This document shows, piece after piece, positions 8,237 through 16,232 of a stretch of 18,298 nt of DNA. Numbering within the stretch: the stretch's first letter is position 1; the number at the start of each line of letters is the position of its first letter. Origin of the DNA: Bacteroidetes bacterium UBA6063 (GTDB lineage Bacteria; Bacteroidota; Bacteroidia; NS11-12g; UBA9320); assembly GCA_002428905.1 (NCBI GenBank), contig DIYD01000149.1, positions 1 to 18,298 of the forward strand, in the 5' to 3' direction. Position numbers and translations under genes: made by a program. Under the pieces are notes generated by a model that was not told the DNA's origin, did no database searches, and was given only the letters and a program-made list of their open reading frames with translations.

Positions 8237-8824
8237 ATGAAAAACATCAAACTTTACTCAACCTTAATGCTTCTTCTAATTTCAGCGGTAGGATTTCAAA
8301 GCTGCGGTAAGAAAGGAGAAAACGACCCGGCTATCTCTTTTAAATCACGTGATACCCGATTGGCTGGAAACTGGGATTTGGTTGGATTGTCGGAAACCGA
8401 AACTACCGTGACGGAACGAAACGGCACTGAAACCTCTACGACTACGTCAAGATCTTATTCCAATGGGGTAGAAGAGCGTACATCTTCCTCCGGAAACGTA
8501 TCAACATCCAACTACGAAATCAAACTTGAAATCAGCAAAGACGGAACCATCAAGTACACCATGGAAGCATTTGACAACGACGGCAAGTCAACCGGGGTTA
8601 CAACAGTGGAAGGGGATTGGAACTGGACCACAACAGGCAAGCGGAAATCGGGTATAAACATTGAATTACCAGGCAACAACAACCCAATCAACGGAACCTG
8701 GGATTTGAATCAGCTCAAAAACAAGGAAATCATTTTTAGCCGATCAGAATACCAAAAAACAACGAATTCGAATTTGGTTATGACAAGCACAGGCGAGTTG
8801 TCTATGACCTTCCAGGGCAAATAA
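8237..8824 (+). CDS. Small lipoprotein, lipocalin-like, unknown function
   Basis: The 195-aa product has a signal peptide with a lipobox (Gly-Phe-Gln-Ser before Cys23), so the mature protein would be lipidated. After Cys23 comes a charged linker (KKGEND), as seen in surface or outer-membrane lipoproteins. The motif RLAGNWDLVGLSE at about 41-53 and the later DWNW and NGTWDLNQL resemble Bacteroidota lipocalin-like or calycin domains, in which G-x-W opens the first strand. Residues 53-85 form a Ser/Thr-rich low-complexity stretch. Ligand and role are unknown. It is a single-gene unit closed by the terminator at 8845-8872. Confidence 0.75.
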   Translation: MKNIKLYSTLMLLLISAVGFQSCGKKGENDPAISFKSRDTRLAGNWDLVGLSETETTVTERNGTETSTTTSRSYSNGVEERTSSSGNVSTSNYEIKLEISKDGTIKYTMEAFDNDGKSTGVTTVEGDWNWTTTGKRKSGINIELPGNNNPINGTWDLNQLKNKEIIFSRSEYQKTTNSNLVMTSTGELSMTFQGK

Positions 8825-8844
8825 GTTCCAACAGGTACATTATT

Positions 8845-8872
8845 AAGCCGTCTGAACAGGACGGCTTTTTTT
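8845..8872 (+). terminator. Intrinsic terminator
   Basis: The 8-bp stem AAGCCGTC/GACGGCTT (8845-8852 with 8860-8867), with a 7-nt loop, is followed by a T run to 8872. It ends the lipoprotein transcript. The T run abuts the stop codon of the oppositely oriented T9SS fragment. Confidence 0.85.
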
Positions 8873-9194
8873 ATTGGCTTGCCGAAGGTAGTTGGCGCTT
8901 TACCCGAATAACCCGCTTTGCAAATGCCTTGTCGGCAATTAGACGCACAACGTAGAATCCGGGTTTCCACTGTTCCGTGGAAAGCGTGTGCAACACAACC
9001 TGAGAAGTAAATTCCTCGCTTTGATAGATGAGTTGTCCAAAACTATTGGTAATCTCAATATAGGAGGTTTGTCGATCACCGTTGTAATACCTTATACTGA
9101 GTGTGTTGTCGGTATAAACCGGATTAGGCGAGATGTGTAATGATGCAGCTTCGTTCACGTAAATCTTGTTTGTGCTCAAAGGTGCTTCACCCAA
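8871..9194 (-). pseudogene. Orphan T9SS C-terminal sorting domain (5'-truncated gene)
   Basis: The reading frame encodes about 107 residues and is nothing but a Por-secretion type A sorting domain: ISPNP at about 21-25, a strand resembling SYIEITNSFGQLIY, the GFYVVRL strand, and a basic C-terminal strand (KRVIRVKR). Such domains normally sit at the end of a secreted protein with a signal peptide. Here there is no signal peptide and no ATG anywhere in the frame; the first possible start is TTG at 9194, and an in-frame TAA lies seven codons upstream. It is most simply the remnant of a larger secreted protein that lost its N-terminal part. A LytTR-like site upstream (9217-9246) matches that of the intact T9SS gene, as if the promoter were retained. 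A short protein starting at TTG cannot be ruled out. Confidence 0.6.
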
Positions 9195-9216
9195 TCGGGG
9201 AGTTGAAACAATTTAT

Positions 9217-9246
9217 GGTGAACGGACTTAAAACGAGGGTTAACCG
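9217..9246 (-). promoter_or_regulatory. Candidate LytTR binding site upstream of the orphan T9SS frame
   Basis: On the minus strand CGGTTAACC (9246-9238) and CCGTTCACC (9225-9217) form a direct repeat with 12 bp between units (21-bp period). The second unit is identical to both units upstream of the intact T9SS gene; the first differs at two positions. LytTR proteins bind paired 9-bp repeats of this kind. It lies between the LytTR gene stop (9262) and the truncated frame. Confidence 0.55.
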
Positions 9247-9261
9247 AAATCCGTCTCAGCG

Positions 9262-9984
9262 TTAAAGCATGTCTATCCGGTCCATTAGTCGACTGCGATA
9301 CGTCTTACCAATAGGAATTCGGTCTTTCCCAATTTGCACATGATTTACGCTAATACCTTCTACCTTTTGAAGGTTGATGAGGTAGGATCGGTGTATCCGG
9401 AAGAAAATGGAGTCGGGAAGCTTCTCTTCTACCTGTTTCATTGAAGCACTTAGAATGTTTTTTTGTTTGTCTGTATGTAGAAACACATAGTTGTCGTAGG
9501 CCTCAAAATATCGGATATCGTTGTACGCCATATTCACCAGGCGATCCTTAATCTTGATAAAGATACTCTCCTTGTTGATCTCCGATATACTTGAATCAGG
9601 CACTGTTGAGAAGAACGAATGAAACGCCATTTCAATAGACGTTTTTAAGTTTCGTTCATCCACCGGCTTAACGAGGTAACCTGCAGGGTTGGTTGCTTTG
9701 ATCCGCTCAACCGTTGTTTGGTCATTAAACGCCGTAAGAAATACGATGGGCATATCATATGCTTCTTTGATCATGGCTGCAATCTGAATACCATCAATCT
9801 CATCGCCAAGATGTACATCCAGCAGGCAAAGATCAGGTCGATGTTTTCGTACTGCTTTTAGCGCATCCGATGCATTGTCGACTGGTTCAAAGACATGATA
9901 ACCGAACTCCATTAAAGACGCCTGGATGTCTTCTGCAATGATTGGATCGTCTTCCACGATCAGAATGTTTTTTTTACCGTTCAT
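9262..9984 (-). CDS. LytTR-family response regulator
   Basis: The 240-aa protein has a receiver domain (about 5-125) with acidic pocket Asp12-Asp13, phospho-acceptor Asp56 (LLDVHLG), Thr84 and Lys106 (YLVKPVD), followed by a LytTR DNA-binding domain at about 138-240. The latter is recognisable from DIRYFEAYDNYVFLHT and the FFRIHRSYLINLQKV segment. It is the transcription output partner of the histidine kinase, whose gene overlaps it by 11 bp. The ORF continues back to 10035, but the ATG at 9984 begins directly before the first receiver strand and inside the kinase stop region, which is typical of coupled pairs. Candidate targets are the direct repeats at 9217-9246 and 13636-13665. Confidence 0.9.
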   Translation of the reverse strand: MNGKKNILIVEDDPIIAEDIQASLMEFGYHVFEPVDNASDALKAVRKHRPDLCLLDVHLGDEIDGIQIAAMIKEAYDMPIVFLTAFNDQTTVERIKATNPAGYLVKPVDERNLKTSIEMAFHSFFSTVPDSSISEINKESIFIKIKDRLVNMAYNDIRYFEAYDNYVFLHTDKQKNILSASMKQVEEKLPDSIFFRIHRSYLINLQKVEGISVNHVQIGKDRIPIGKTYRSRLMDRIDML

Positions 9985-11974
9985 ATTGCACTTTTGAATA
10001 CGATTGAATACGAAGTTCTGCGTGTGTTCCACCAAGTTTTCCGGAAGTGATGTGCACTGTTGCCTTTAATTTTTTCGCTAATGAATGAACCAGTTTAAGC
10101 CCAAACGATTCGGAAGCTTCGATATCGAATTGTTCCGGAAGCCCAACACCGTTATCCTCCACCTGCATCACCAGTTTGTCTCCTTCTTCAAACAGCGATA
10201 CGACCAATAAACCCTTATCCTGACTATTAAACGCATATTTGAATGAATTGGTGATTAATTCGCTCAAAATCAATCCGATAGAAATGGCCGTATTGATGTC
10301 CAAAGCCATTTTTTCTACGTTCACTTCGGTCTTGATTTTATCCGGATCAATACTGTATGAGGCCTGTAACGACTCAATCAGGTTTCGGGTGTAATTGCCA
10401 ATATCAATTCCCGATAAACTGTCTTCCTGATACAGCTTTTGGTGGATTAACGCCATGGATTGAATTCGCTGTTTACAACTCTTGAGAACTTCCTGTGTTT
10501 TGGTGTCTGATATCCGCCTGGACTGCAGATTCAGCAGGCTGGATACAAATTGCAGGTTGTTTTGTACTCGATGATGAATCTCCCGTAGCAAAACATCTTT
10601 TTCGTGTAAAGAGTGCTCCACAACCTTGTTCTTTTCCCGCAACGCATTGTTGGAAATTTGCTTCAAGCTGTACATGCGGTATAAGATAAGTGCCAACCCA
10701 AGCACCAGTACCAATAACCCAATTAAAGCGTAGTTAATGACATCTCTTCTCCGTGCTTTTTGTTCGATTTTGGCATTCTCAACAGAGAGTTCAGCAATTT
10801 GTCGTTTGTTGGCCTCGTCGTCGTACTTTTTTTGCATTTCTACAATGCGGAGCTGGTTATTCTCACTTAACTGGGCTCGATTTACGGAGTCCGCAATCTC
10901 CTGATGGTCATAGGCTTTTCTGTAATTTTTAGTCTCGTAGTAAACCTTGGCAAGTACAGTGTGTAATTGCTCGTAATGATAGGGCGAATGGATATCGTCA
11001 ATGCGACTCAGTCCGCGAAGTGCTGATTTCTTTACTTCTGCATAGTTCTTGTCTAGAAAGTGCACATTGGCAAGACGCTGGTCGCAAGCCACCATGCGCC
11101 GTATATCGCCAAGTTCAGCAAAAATGGTTCGAGCTTCGTTATACCGCCTTATGCTCTGTGCATATTCGTCGTTCATGGAAAGGGTAAGCCCCAGGTTGTA
11201 CAAACAGATACCCAGTTTGTCTTTATCTCCACTACGTTTACGATATTCATACGGAATCAATAAGGTTTCGGCTGATTTCTTGTACTCGCCAATATCCCGA
11301 TACAATGAACTCAAATTCATCAATCCGGTGTAATAATTATTCGAGTCTCCGGCTTGTAGAAACAGTTCCGTAGCCTGTTCGACATAGGGCATGGCTGTGG
11401 TAAATTGCTTCATAATGGCGAAGTTGATGCCAATGTTTTGGTACGCTATTGCCAGTGCTCCGGATGGGGCATTGTTCCGCTTTTTCAAATCGAGTGATTT
11501 CAGAAAATACTCTTGCGATATAGCGTGCTTTTCCATGTACCGGGCCATCAAACCCAACTTGTTTAAGGTCTGACTCATGCGCATGGTGTCGGCTATTTCT
11601 TCGAAATAACGTAAAGCCTCGTGATAGACATAACTGGCCGAATCGTACTTGCCATGCTTGCTCCACACGCTACCCATGCGTGAATAGCTTTTTGCAACAC
11701 CCGACCGGAAGTTGAGTTCCTGGGCAAGGTCCTTGGCACGTTTTGCGAAATACAGTGAACTATCGTAGTTTTTTGCCTTATAAGCCGAGCTTAACCGAAG
11801 CAGCGTCTTTACATAATTTGTGTCGTGTTTTTCTTTACGGAACTCGAGCAGTAAACTGTCTTTCTTTCCTTGCCCAAAGGCCATAGACCCAGGAGCCATG
11901 CCTATAAAAAGGAAAACAACAACCAGACTTAACCAGTTATTGTTTGCCATATTCATATGGTTAAATCTGCTCAT
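9974..11974 (-). CDS. TPR-containing HisKA_2 sensor histidine kinase
   Basis: The protein has about 666 aa from the start at 11974. It has an N-terminal signal sequence, roughly seven TPR-like helical repeats (about 50-370; periplasmic by topology), a short coiled coil (about 370-410), one transmembrane helix (about 413-434), then the HisKA_2 dimerisation domain with the H-box EIHHRVQNN (about 465-473) and a HATPase domain with N-box ELITNSFKYAF, G1 VEDNGVGLP and SFGLKL. This architecture is common in Bacteroidota, where the TPRs may sense proteins or peptides. The start is uncertain: ATGs exist at 12004, 11974, 11956 and 11950. The one at 12004 lies at the predicted transcript start, so 11974 is preferred because it gives a basic n-region (Arg3). 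Its 3' end overlaps the response regulator by 11 bp. Confidence 0.85.
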   Translation of the reverse strand: MSRFNHMNMANNNWLSLVVVFLFIGMAPGSMAFGQGKKDSLLLEFRKEKHDTNYVKTLLRLSSAYKAKNYDSSLYFAKRAKDLAQELNFRSGVAKSYSRMGSVWSKHGKYDSASYVYHEALRYFEEIADTMRMSQTLNKLGLMARYMEKHAISQEYFLKSLDLKKRNNAPSGALAIAYQNIGINFAIMKQFTTAMPYVEQATELFLQAGDSNNYYTGLMNLSSLYRDIGEYKKSAETLLIPYEYRKRSGDKDKLGICLYNLGLTLSMNDEYAQSIRRYNEARTIFAELGDIRRMVACDQRLANVHFLDKNYAEVKKSALRGLSRIDDIHSPYHYEQLHTVLAKVYYETKNYRKAYDHQEIADSVNRAQLSENNQLRIVEMQKKYDDEANKRQIAELSVENAKIEQKARRRDVINYALIGLLVLVLGLALILYRMYSLKQISNNALREKNKVVEHSLHEKDVLLREIHHRVQNNLQFVSSLLNLQSRRISDTKTQEVLKSCKQRIQSMALIHQKLYQEDSLSGIDIGNYTRNLIESLQASYSIDPDKIKTEVNVEKMALDINTAISIGLILSELITNSFKYAFNSQDKGLLVVSLFEEGDKLVMQVEDNGVGLPEQFDIEASESFGLKLVHSLAKKLKATVHITSGKLGGTHAELRIQSYSKVQYER

Positions 11975-12005
11975 AAGATGTGTTTCCTTTCCATAGGGTG
12001 CCATA

Positions 12006-12036
12006 CAAATTTAAACGAATACCTCGTAGGTATTCG
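12006..12036 (-). promoter_or_regulatory. Kinase operon promoter with palindromic operator
   Basis: On the minus strand TAAATTTG (12006-12013) matches the -7 consensus TAnnTTTG exactly. Immediately upstream, 12016-12036 is a perfect inverted repeat CGAATACCT-CGT-AGGTATTCG (9-3-9, plus-strand reading). It fills the space between the -7 and the expected -33 position, where no TTG is seen. A dimeric regulator binding there could repress or activate the two-component operon. Confidence 0.6.
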
Positions 12037-12133
12037 GCTCATAAACGGAGCACCAACGGTTTTATAGATGAAGATCATCCTGGCCAGATATGGGATTCGT
12101 AGTTCCATTTGAACGGGTTCTTTCAATCGTTTT

Positions 12134-13555
12134 TTAGTTTTTGATGATGCGGGATGTGTGGGTGCCCGTTGTTAGGGTGTAGATCCCTGTTGGCAAATGC
12201 GATAAATTTAGAGTCGCTGAATGCTGCCCAGGCTCAAAGGAGCTCGATAGGACATGACTGCCTACCGCATCATATAACTCAATCCCGGTTACCTCTTCAT
12301 GGTTTTCCTTATGGATGTGCACAAGGGTATTGGTAGGGTTTGGATATACCATAATCTTTTTATGGTTGTCTTGAAAGTTGACCAATCGGATATCGGAATA
12401 CGTGATCGTACCATCCAGATCAACCTGTTTCAAACGGTAGTAGTTCACGCCATGGTTTGGATTAAAATCGAACACCTCATAGGCCTGTGTTTCATGTGTG
12501 AACGATTCACCCTCAACGGTGGTTAGGAAGTTGAACTGGGTGCCGTCTGTACTTCGTTCGATGTCAAAGTGGCTATGATTCCATTGCATAGCTGTTGTCC
12601 AGGTCAGTAAGACATCGTTGTTATATTTAACGGCATCAAAATGCAACAATTCAACGGGTAAGGCAGATACGGAAGCTGCTGAAAAAGTAAAGAATCCGAA
12701 ATCGCTGATCGCGGTTGGACTCCCCACTGCACCGCATCCCGAACCGGACGATAGACTGCCTTCAGACGTGCTTCCGGTTGAACCACCACTTCCAACGCTT
12801 TGCCATTGAGACCCTGTCCAACGTGCGGGCATAACCTCCATTAGATTGTTTACACCGCTTACCTCATCCAAATAGAGGGTGAGTATAACATTCGAACTTC
12901 CTGAAGTTCGTGTTAGATACCAGTATTCTTTATCTGATATTAACTCAACAATGTTACTTCCACCACAATTTGAGTCAATAGAGCCGGTAGACATGCCGTA
13001 AGACGACGGATTGTGTTGTCGGTAAAACGCTGTATAGTGATCCGAAACCGAAGATGGAGCCGATATGGCAATCGATTGTGCATGATTTAGATGCCCAACC
13101 GGAAAGGTGAACGCATCGTTACCCGTCTTACGCACCACGCCATTTACATGGCTTGAATCCGAAGATCCACTGTGCGTGCTGTTATCCAAAAAATGAAGGA
13201 AAATGGAAACGCTATCGCTTCGGTCCGTTTGAATGTATCCCTTCGTGAAGTTCATTAAGCCGGAGACTTTGAGTTCCTGTAACAGCTGCACCTGTTGCGC
13301 TACGTTGAGCTGAATGGTGTCGAACTGTATGACAGAATCACCCGAAACCACGATGGCATTAGAGCCCGTATAATACACCTGGCCTCCAGATGAGGATAAG
13401 GTTCCATTGTTATGCACCGAACCGAAAATGCCCAACTGAGCACCGTTATGACTGTTCATCGAACCGGTAGTATGAATATATAAGGTGTTTTGCGCACCGG
13501 CCTGGATAGCCAGAACCGCAAATAACAGCGTAGAAAAAAAGGGTACAGGTCTCAT
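12134..13555 (-). CDS. T9SS-secreted surface protein
   Basis: The product has 473 aa from the start at 13555. A signal peptide (Met-Arg-Pro-Val then a hydrophobic core ending Gln-Ala-Gly-Ala-Gln) is followed by a Gly/Ser/Asn-rich beta region (about 25-295), a fibronectin-like linker seen in many Bacteroidota secreted proteins (LPVELLHFDA...LLTWTTA...YYRLKQVDLDG, about 298-395), and a type A sorting domain at the C-terminus (VYPNPTN at about 405, ending GIYTLTT..SRIIKN). The type IX machinery would export it and replace the C-terminus, for example by lipid attachment. The ORF reaches 13588 through a GTG, but 13555 fits the signal peptide. It has a LytTR-like site upstream and lies just upstream of the two-component operon, its likely controller. 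Confidence 0.82.
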   Translation of the reverse strand: MRPVPFFSTLLFAVLAIQAGAQNTLYIHTTGSMNSHNGAQLGIFGSVHNNGTLSSSGGQVYYTGSNAIVVSGDSVIQFDTIQLNVAQQVQLLQELKVSGLMNFTKGYIQTDRSDSVSIFLHFLDNSTHSGSSDSSHVNGVVRKTGNDAFTFPVGHLNHAQSIAISAPSSVSDHYTAFYRQHNPSSYGMSTGSIDSNCGGSNIVELISDKEYWYLTRTSGSSNVILTLYLDEVSGVNNLMEVMPARWTGSQWQSVGSGGSTGSTSEGSLSSGSGCGAVGSPTAISDFGFFTFSAASVSALPVELLHFDAVKYNNDVLLTWTTAMQWNHSHFDIERSTDGTQFNFLTTVEGESFTHETQAYEVFDFNPNHGVNYYRLKQVDLDGTITYSDIRLVNFQDNHKKIMVYPNPTNTLVHIHKENHEEVTGIELYDAVGSHVLSSSFEPGQHSATLNLSHLPTGIYTLTTGTHTSRIIKN

Positions 13556-13635
13556 TATTCCTATTTTGGAGGAACAAATGTTGTTCACGGGCTACATTAA
13601 TACATATGAAGAATGGTTAAGCTTCCTACAATTTT

Positions 13636-13665
13636 GGTGAACGGTTTTTTTTGTGGGGTGAACGG
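13636..13665 (-). promoter_or_regulatory. LytTR-type direct-repeat binding site
   Basis: The 9-mer CCGTTCACC occurs twice in the same orientation (minus strand 13665-13657 and 13644-13636), separated by an A-rich 12-bp spacer, so the period is exactly 21 bp or two helical turns. Paired 9-bp repeats 12 bp apart are the known arrangement for LytTR regulators such as LytR, AlgR and AgrA, and the core CGTT agrees with their consensus. It lies 81 bp upstream of the T9SS gene start. Confidence 0.65.
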
Positions 13666-13669
13666 AGGT

Positions 13670-13685
13670 GGCACGAACAAGTGCC
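13670..13685. repeat. Short hairpin GGCAC/GTGCC
   Basis: The 5-bp stem (13670-13674 with 13681-13685), with loop GAACAA, lies 66 bp past the WYL gene stop and next to the LytTR-like repeats. No T run follows on either strand, so it is not called a terminator. The rest of 13686-13750 shows nothing recognisable. Confidence 0.3.
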
Positions 13686-13750
13686 TTAGTTTACTCTAAT
13701 CACAGATTGGATAGCGTGCATCTTGGCAGCGTCAGGAAGAACAGTTTTCT

Positions 13751-14773
13751 CTAAACGCCCTCTGCCTCATAATTTTCAAGTGCTCTTTTGTATTTCTTGA
13801 TCATTCTCGTGCGAAGAAACGAAGGTTCAAGTACTTCCAGTGAATCACCAAAGCCGAGCATCAGGCGCTCGAATTCGTAGTTAATATGGACCCGTAACTG
13901 AAATATGGCGCTACCATCGTCCAGTTTTTCCACCACTTGCTGAGAATGATGTAGTGGTTTTGTGATAACATACGGCGCGTTCCATGCATCGATTTTAAGT
14001 CGAATGTCTTCAAGATGATCATCGTTTAATACAGTTACACCAATCGTATGTTTGTAGTAATCGTCGCCATTGAAGCCTATGTTGAGGTAAGGAGCACTGA
14101 AGTCGTAGTCGATGCGGATGATTCGGTCTAACGCGAGGTTAATGGTTGGTTCTCGTTCTGATTTGTTCCCAACAATAAACCAACGATTGTTGAATTCCTT
14201 CAGGAGGTAAGGATGAAACGTTATGATTGAAGGTTTGCGCGCTCGAAACGATTGATAGGTGATTTTCAAAACGATTCGTTTCAGGATTGCCTGGTACAGC
14301 GGCTCAAGGAAATGAAGTCCTTTTAATTGTTCGTTCTTATCCAGGTGAATAATAGGTGCCTGTTGTGTTTTCTCGGTATACACCTTGTCTTCCAGCCGTT
14401 GAATTATTCCACCAAGTTCAGAGAACAGGGAGAAGTCTTTGAACTGCTTAAGCATTTCAACGGTTTCGGTCAACACATTCATATCGCTTTCCGTGATAGG
14501 AATGTCAGTGATTGAATAGCTGTCGTCTTCATACCGGTAATACTTTTTTTCATACACTTCAATGGGTGCGTTGTATCCAAGTTTATCGCTACGCATCATT
14601 TGTATGTCCAACTGAACCGTTCGTTTGCTCACATTCACATCCCGACCTTCATACTCATATAGTGCATCGGAACAGGCATCAATCAGGTCGTTAAGTGTCC
14701 ATTTTCTGTGTTGATTCTGTAGACATTTATCAATGGTTTTATACCGAATCAGGGCGTTTTTATGTAGAGCCAT
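13751..14773 (-). CDS. WYL-domain transcriptional regulator
   Basis: This 340-aa protein has an N-terminal winged helix-turn-helix (about 1-90; RYKTIDKCLQ...WTLNDLIDACSDAL...VSKRTVQLDIQMMR) and a C-terminal WYL ligand-binding domain (about 160-235; YQSFRARKPSIITFHPYLLKEFNNRWFIVG...ALDRI), followed by the WCX-like extension. The three-residue signature here is Trp-Phe-Ile rather than Trp-Tyr-Leu. WYL regulators bind nucleic acid or nucleotide signals and often control DNA damage, defence or RNA repair genes. The gene diverges from rtcB with 85 bp between the start codons, and that gap contains a 9-5-9 palindrome. Autoregulation and control of rtcB are therefore likely but inferred. Confidence 0.88.
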   Translation of the reverse strand: MALHKNALIRYKTIDKCLQNQHRKWTLNDLIDACSDALYEYEGRDVNVSKRTVQLDIQMMRSDKLGYNAPIEVYEKKYYRYEDDSYSITDIPITESDMNVLTETVEMLKQFKDFSLFSELGGIIQRLEDKVYTEKTQQAPIIHLDKNEQLKGLHFLEPLYQAILKRIVLKITYQSFRARKPSIITFHPYLLKEFNNRWFIVGNKSEREPTINLALDRIIRIDYDFSAPYLNIGFNGDDYYKHTIGVTVLNDDHLEDIRLKIDAWNAPYVITKPLHHSQQVVEKLDDGSAIFQLRVHINYEFERLMLGFGDSLEVLEPSFLRTRMIKKYKRALENYEAEGV

Positions 14774-14799
14774 ACAGGCAAGTTAGAATTAATTTCTTT

Positions 14800-14822
14800 A
14801 CTGCGCAAAATAATTGCGCAGT
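14800..14822. promoter_or_regulatory. Palindromic operator in the WYL-rtcB divergent promoter
   Basis: ACTGCGCAA (14800-14808) and TTGCGCAGT (14814-14822) are perfect 9-bp arms around AATAA. On the minus strand the repeat contains TTATTTTG, one mismatch from the -7 consensus and suitably placed for the WYL gene. On the plus strand the repeat ends 8 bp before TTAGTTTG (14830-14837), a 7/8 match for rtcB. A regulator bound here could cover both promoters. The exact -33 elements are unclear. Confidence 0.6.
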
Positions 14823-14858
14823 TGTTAAGTTAGTTTGAATTGTATTAAAACAGAAACA

Positions 14859-16232
14859 ATGAAAACCACGGGAAAAACATTAATTGATTTGGGCTTCAGA
14901 CAAGCGAAATGGTTTGGAGAAGCCCTGGATTACATCAATGCGAACAGTTTAGAGGGTAACGAGATGTTACACTATCTTGAGCAGTTCAAGACCGACCCGC
15001 ATGTAGAACTTCACCAGCATGCCGTGCCATACGCATTCAATCTGAAAGCTGAGAATGAGCAGGAAACAGACAATGTGGATGCAGTGCGTAGAACAATGGA
15101 CGAAGTAATGCGCACGCCGACGGCGGTTGATGGTGCAATTATGCCCGACGCCTGTCCGACAGGTGCGGTGGGTACCATACCCGTTGGTGGAGTAGTTGTT
15201 GCAAAGAATGCAATTCACCCGGGAATGCACAGTGCGGATATCTGTTGCTCTTTAATGTTGACCGATTTTGGTAAAACCGATCCAAAAGAAGTGTTGAACA
15301 TGGCACAGACGTCAACCCATTTTGGTCCGGGTGGTCGACAACGACATAATGAGATGGATATTCCACGAGACTTGCTGGATCAAATCCGATCGAACCCATT
15401 GTTGAACGCTGATCGAAGCGTAGCAGCAGCACGCAGTCATTTGGGTACACAAGGTGATGGTAATCACTTCCTTTACGTAGGTCGATCGCGTAGCACGGGT
15501 AATACCATGTTGGTAACACATCACGGTTCAAGAGGTTTTGGTGCAGAGTTATTCCGAACTGGAATGCGAATCGCTGACCGATTCCGAATGGACTTGTCAC
15601 CACAAACGTTAAAGCAAAATGCCTGGATTCCATTTGATTCGGAAGAAGGCAAGCAATATTGGGATGCGTTGCAGATAGTACGTGCATGGACCAAACAGAA
15701 TCACTCAAGCATCCACGATGCAGTGATTCAGGGTTTGAATGCCGAGGTGCAACACAGGTTCTGGAACGAACACAACTTTGTGTTCCGAAAAGACGATTTG
15801 TTCTATCACGCTAAGGGTGCAACTCCATTGGATGGTGCATTCTTACCTGAAGAAGGTACAACGCGCTTAATTCCATTGAATATGGCTGAGCCAATTTTGA
15901 TTGTCCAGGGCGATACCACAGCAACAAATCTTGGGTTTGCACCACATGGTGCGGGTCGTAACTTAAGTAGAACCCAACACCGTAAGTCAAAAGAACATAT
16001 GACTAAAGAAGAGGTGTTTGCACAAGAAACGGAAGGTTTAGACGTGCGATTCTACTTCAACGAGATTGATGTAACCGAATTGCCGAGTGCCTACAAAAAT
16101 GCCGATTCGGTGCGTAACCAAATGAAGGAGTTTGGTTTGGGTGCAACCGTAGATGAAGTAATACCATATGGATCGATCATGGCAGGTGACTGGCAAAAGA
16201 ATGCTCCATGGAAAAAACGCAAGCGAAAATGA
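14859..16232 (+). CDS. rtcB: RNA-splicing ligase RtcB (divergent subfamily)
   Basis: RtcB joins RNA 2',3'-cyclic-phosphate (or 3'-phosphate) ends to 5'-OH ends using GTP and Mn2+, acting in the cytoplasm on cleaved tRNA or rRNA. The 457-aa protein has the expected ligands: Asp127 and Cys130 (SADICC), His203 in GDGNHF, His221/His222 in THHGSRGFG, His305, and the guanylylated His363 in PHGAGR. It is somewhat shorter than the E. coli-type enzyme (about 480 aa from memory), and SADICC replaces the usual VDIGCG. The start at 14859 is the first ATG; the earlier TTG at 14835 lies within the promoter candidate. The stop overlaps the next gene in ATGA, so both are cotranslated. Confidence 0.92.
   Translation: MKTTGKTLIDLGFRQAKWFGEALDYINANSLEGNEMLHYLEQFKTDPHVELHQHAVPYAFNLKAENEQETDNVDAVRRTMDEVMRTPTAVDGAIMPDACPTGAVGTIPVGGVVVAKNAIHPGMHSADICCSLMLTDFGKTDPKEVLNMAQTSTHFGPGGRQRHNEMDIPRDLLDQIRSNPLLNADRSVAAARSHLGTQGDGNHFLYVGRSRSTGNTMLVTHHGSRGFGAELFRTGMRIADRFRMDLSPQTLKQNAWIPFDSEEGKQYWDALQIVRAWTKQNHSSIHDAVIQGLNAEVQHRFWNEHNFVFRKDDLFYHAKGATPLDGAFLPEEGTTRLIPLNMAEPILIVQGDTTATNLGFAPHGAGRNLSRTQHRKSKEHMTKEEVFAQETEGLDVRFYFNEIDVTELPSAYKNADSVRNQMKEFGLGATVDEVIPYGSIMAGDWQKNAPWKKRKRK

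Noticed and set aside
12040..12059. Two AACGG boxes upstream of the kinase promoter
   Set aside because: They match only the half-core of the LytTR-like repeat and are 11 bp apart, not 21 bp.
15139..15708. 189-codon minus-strand frame inside rtcB
   Set aside because: It is antisense to the highly conserved rtcB coding sequence, with no recognisable domain or promoter.
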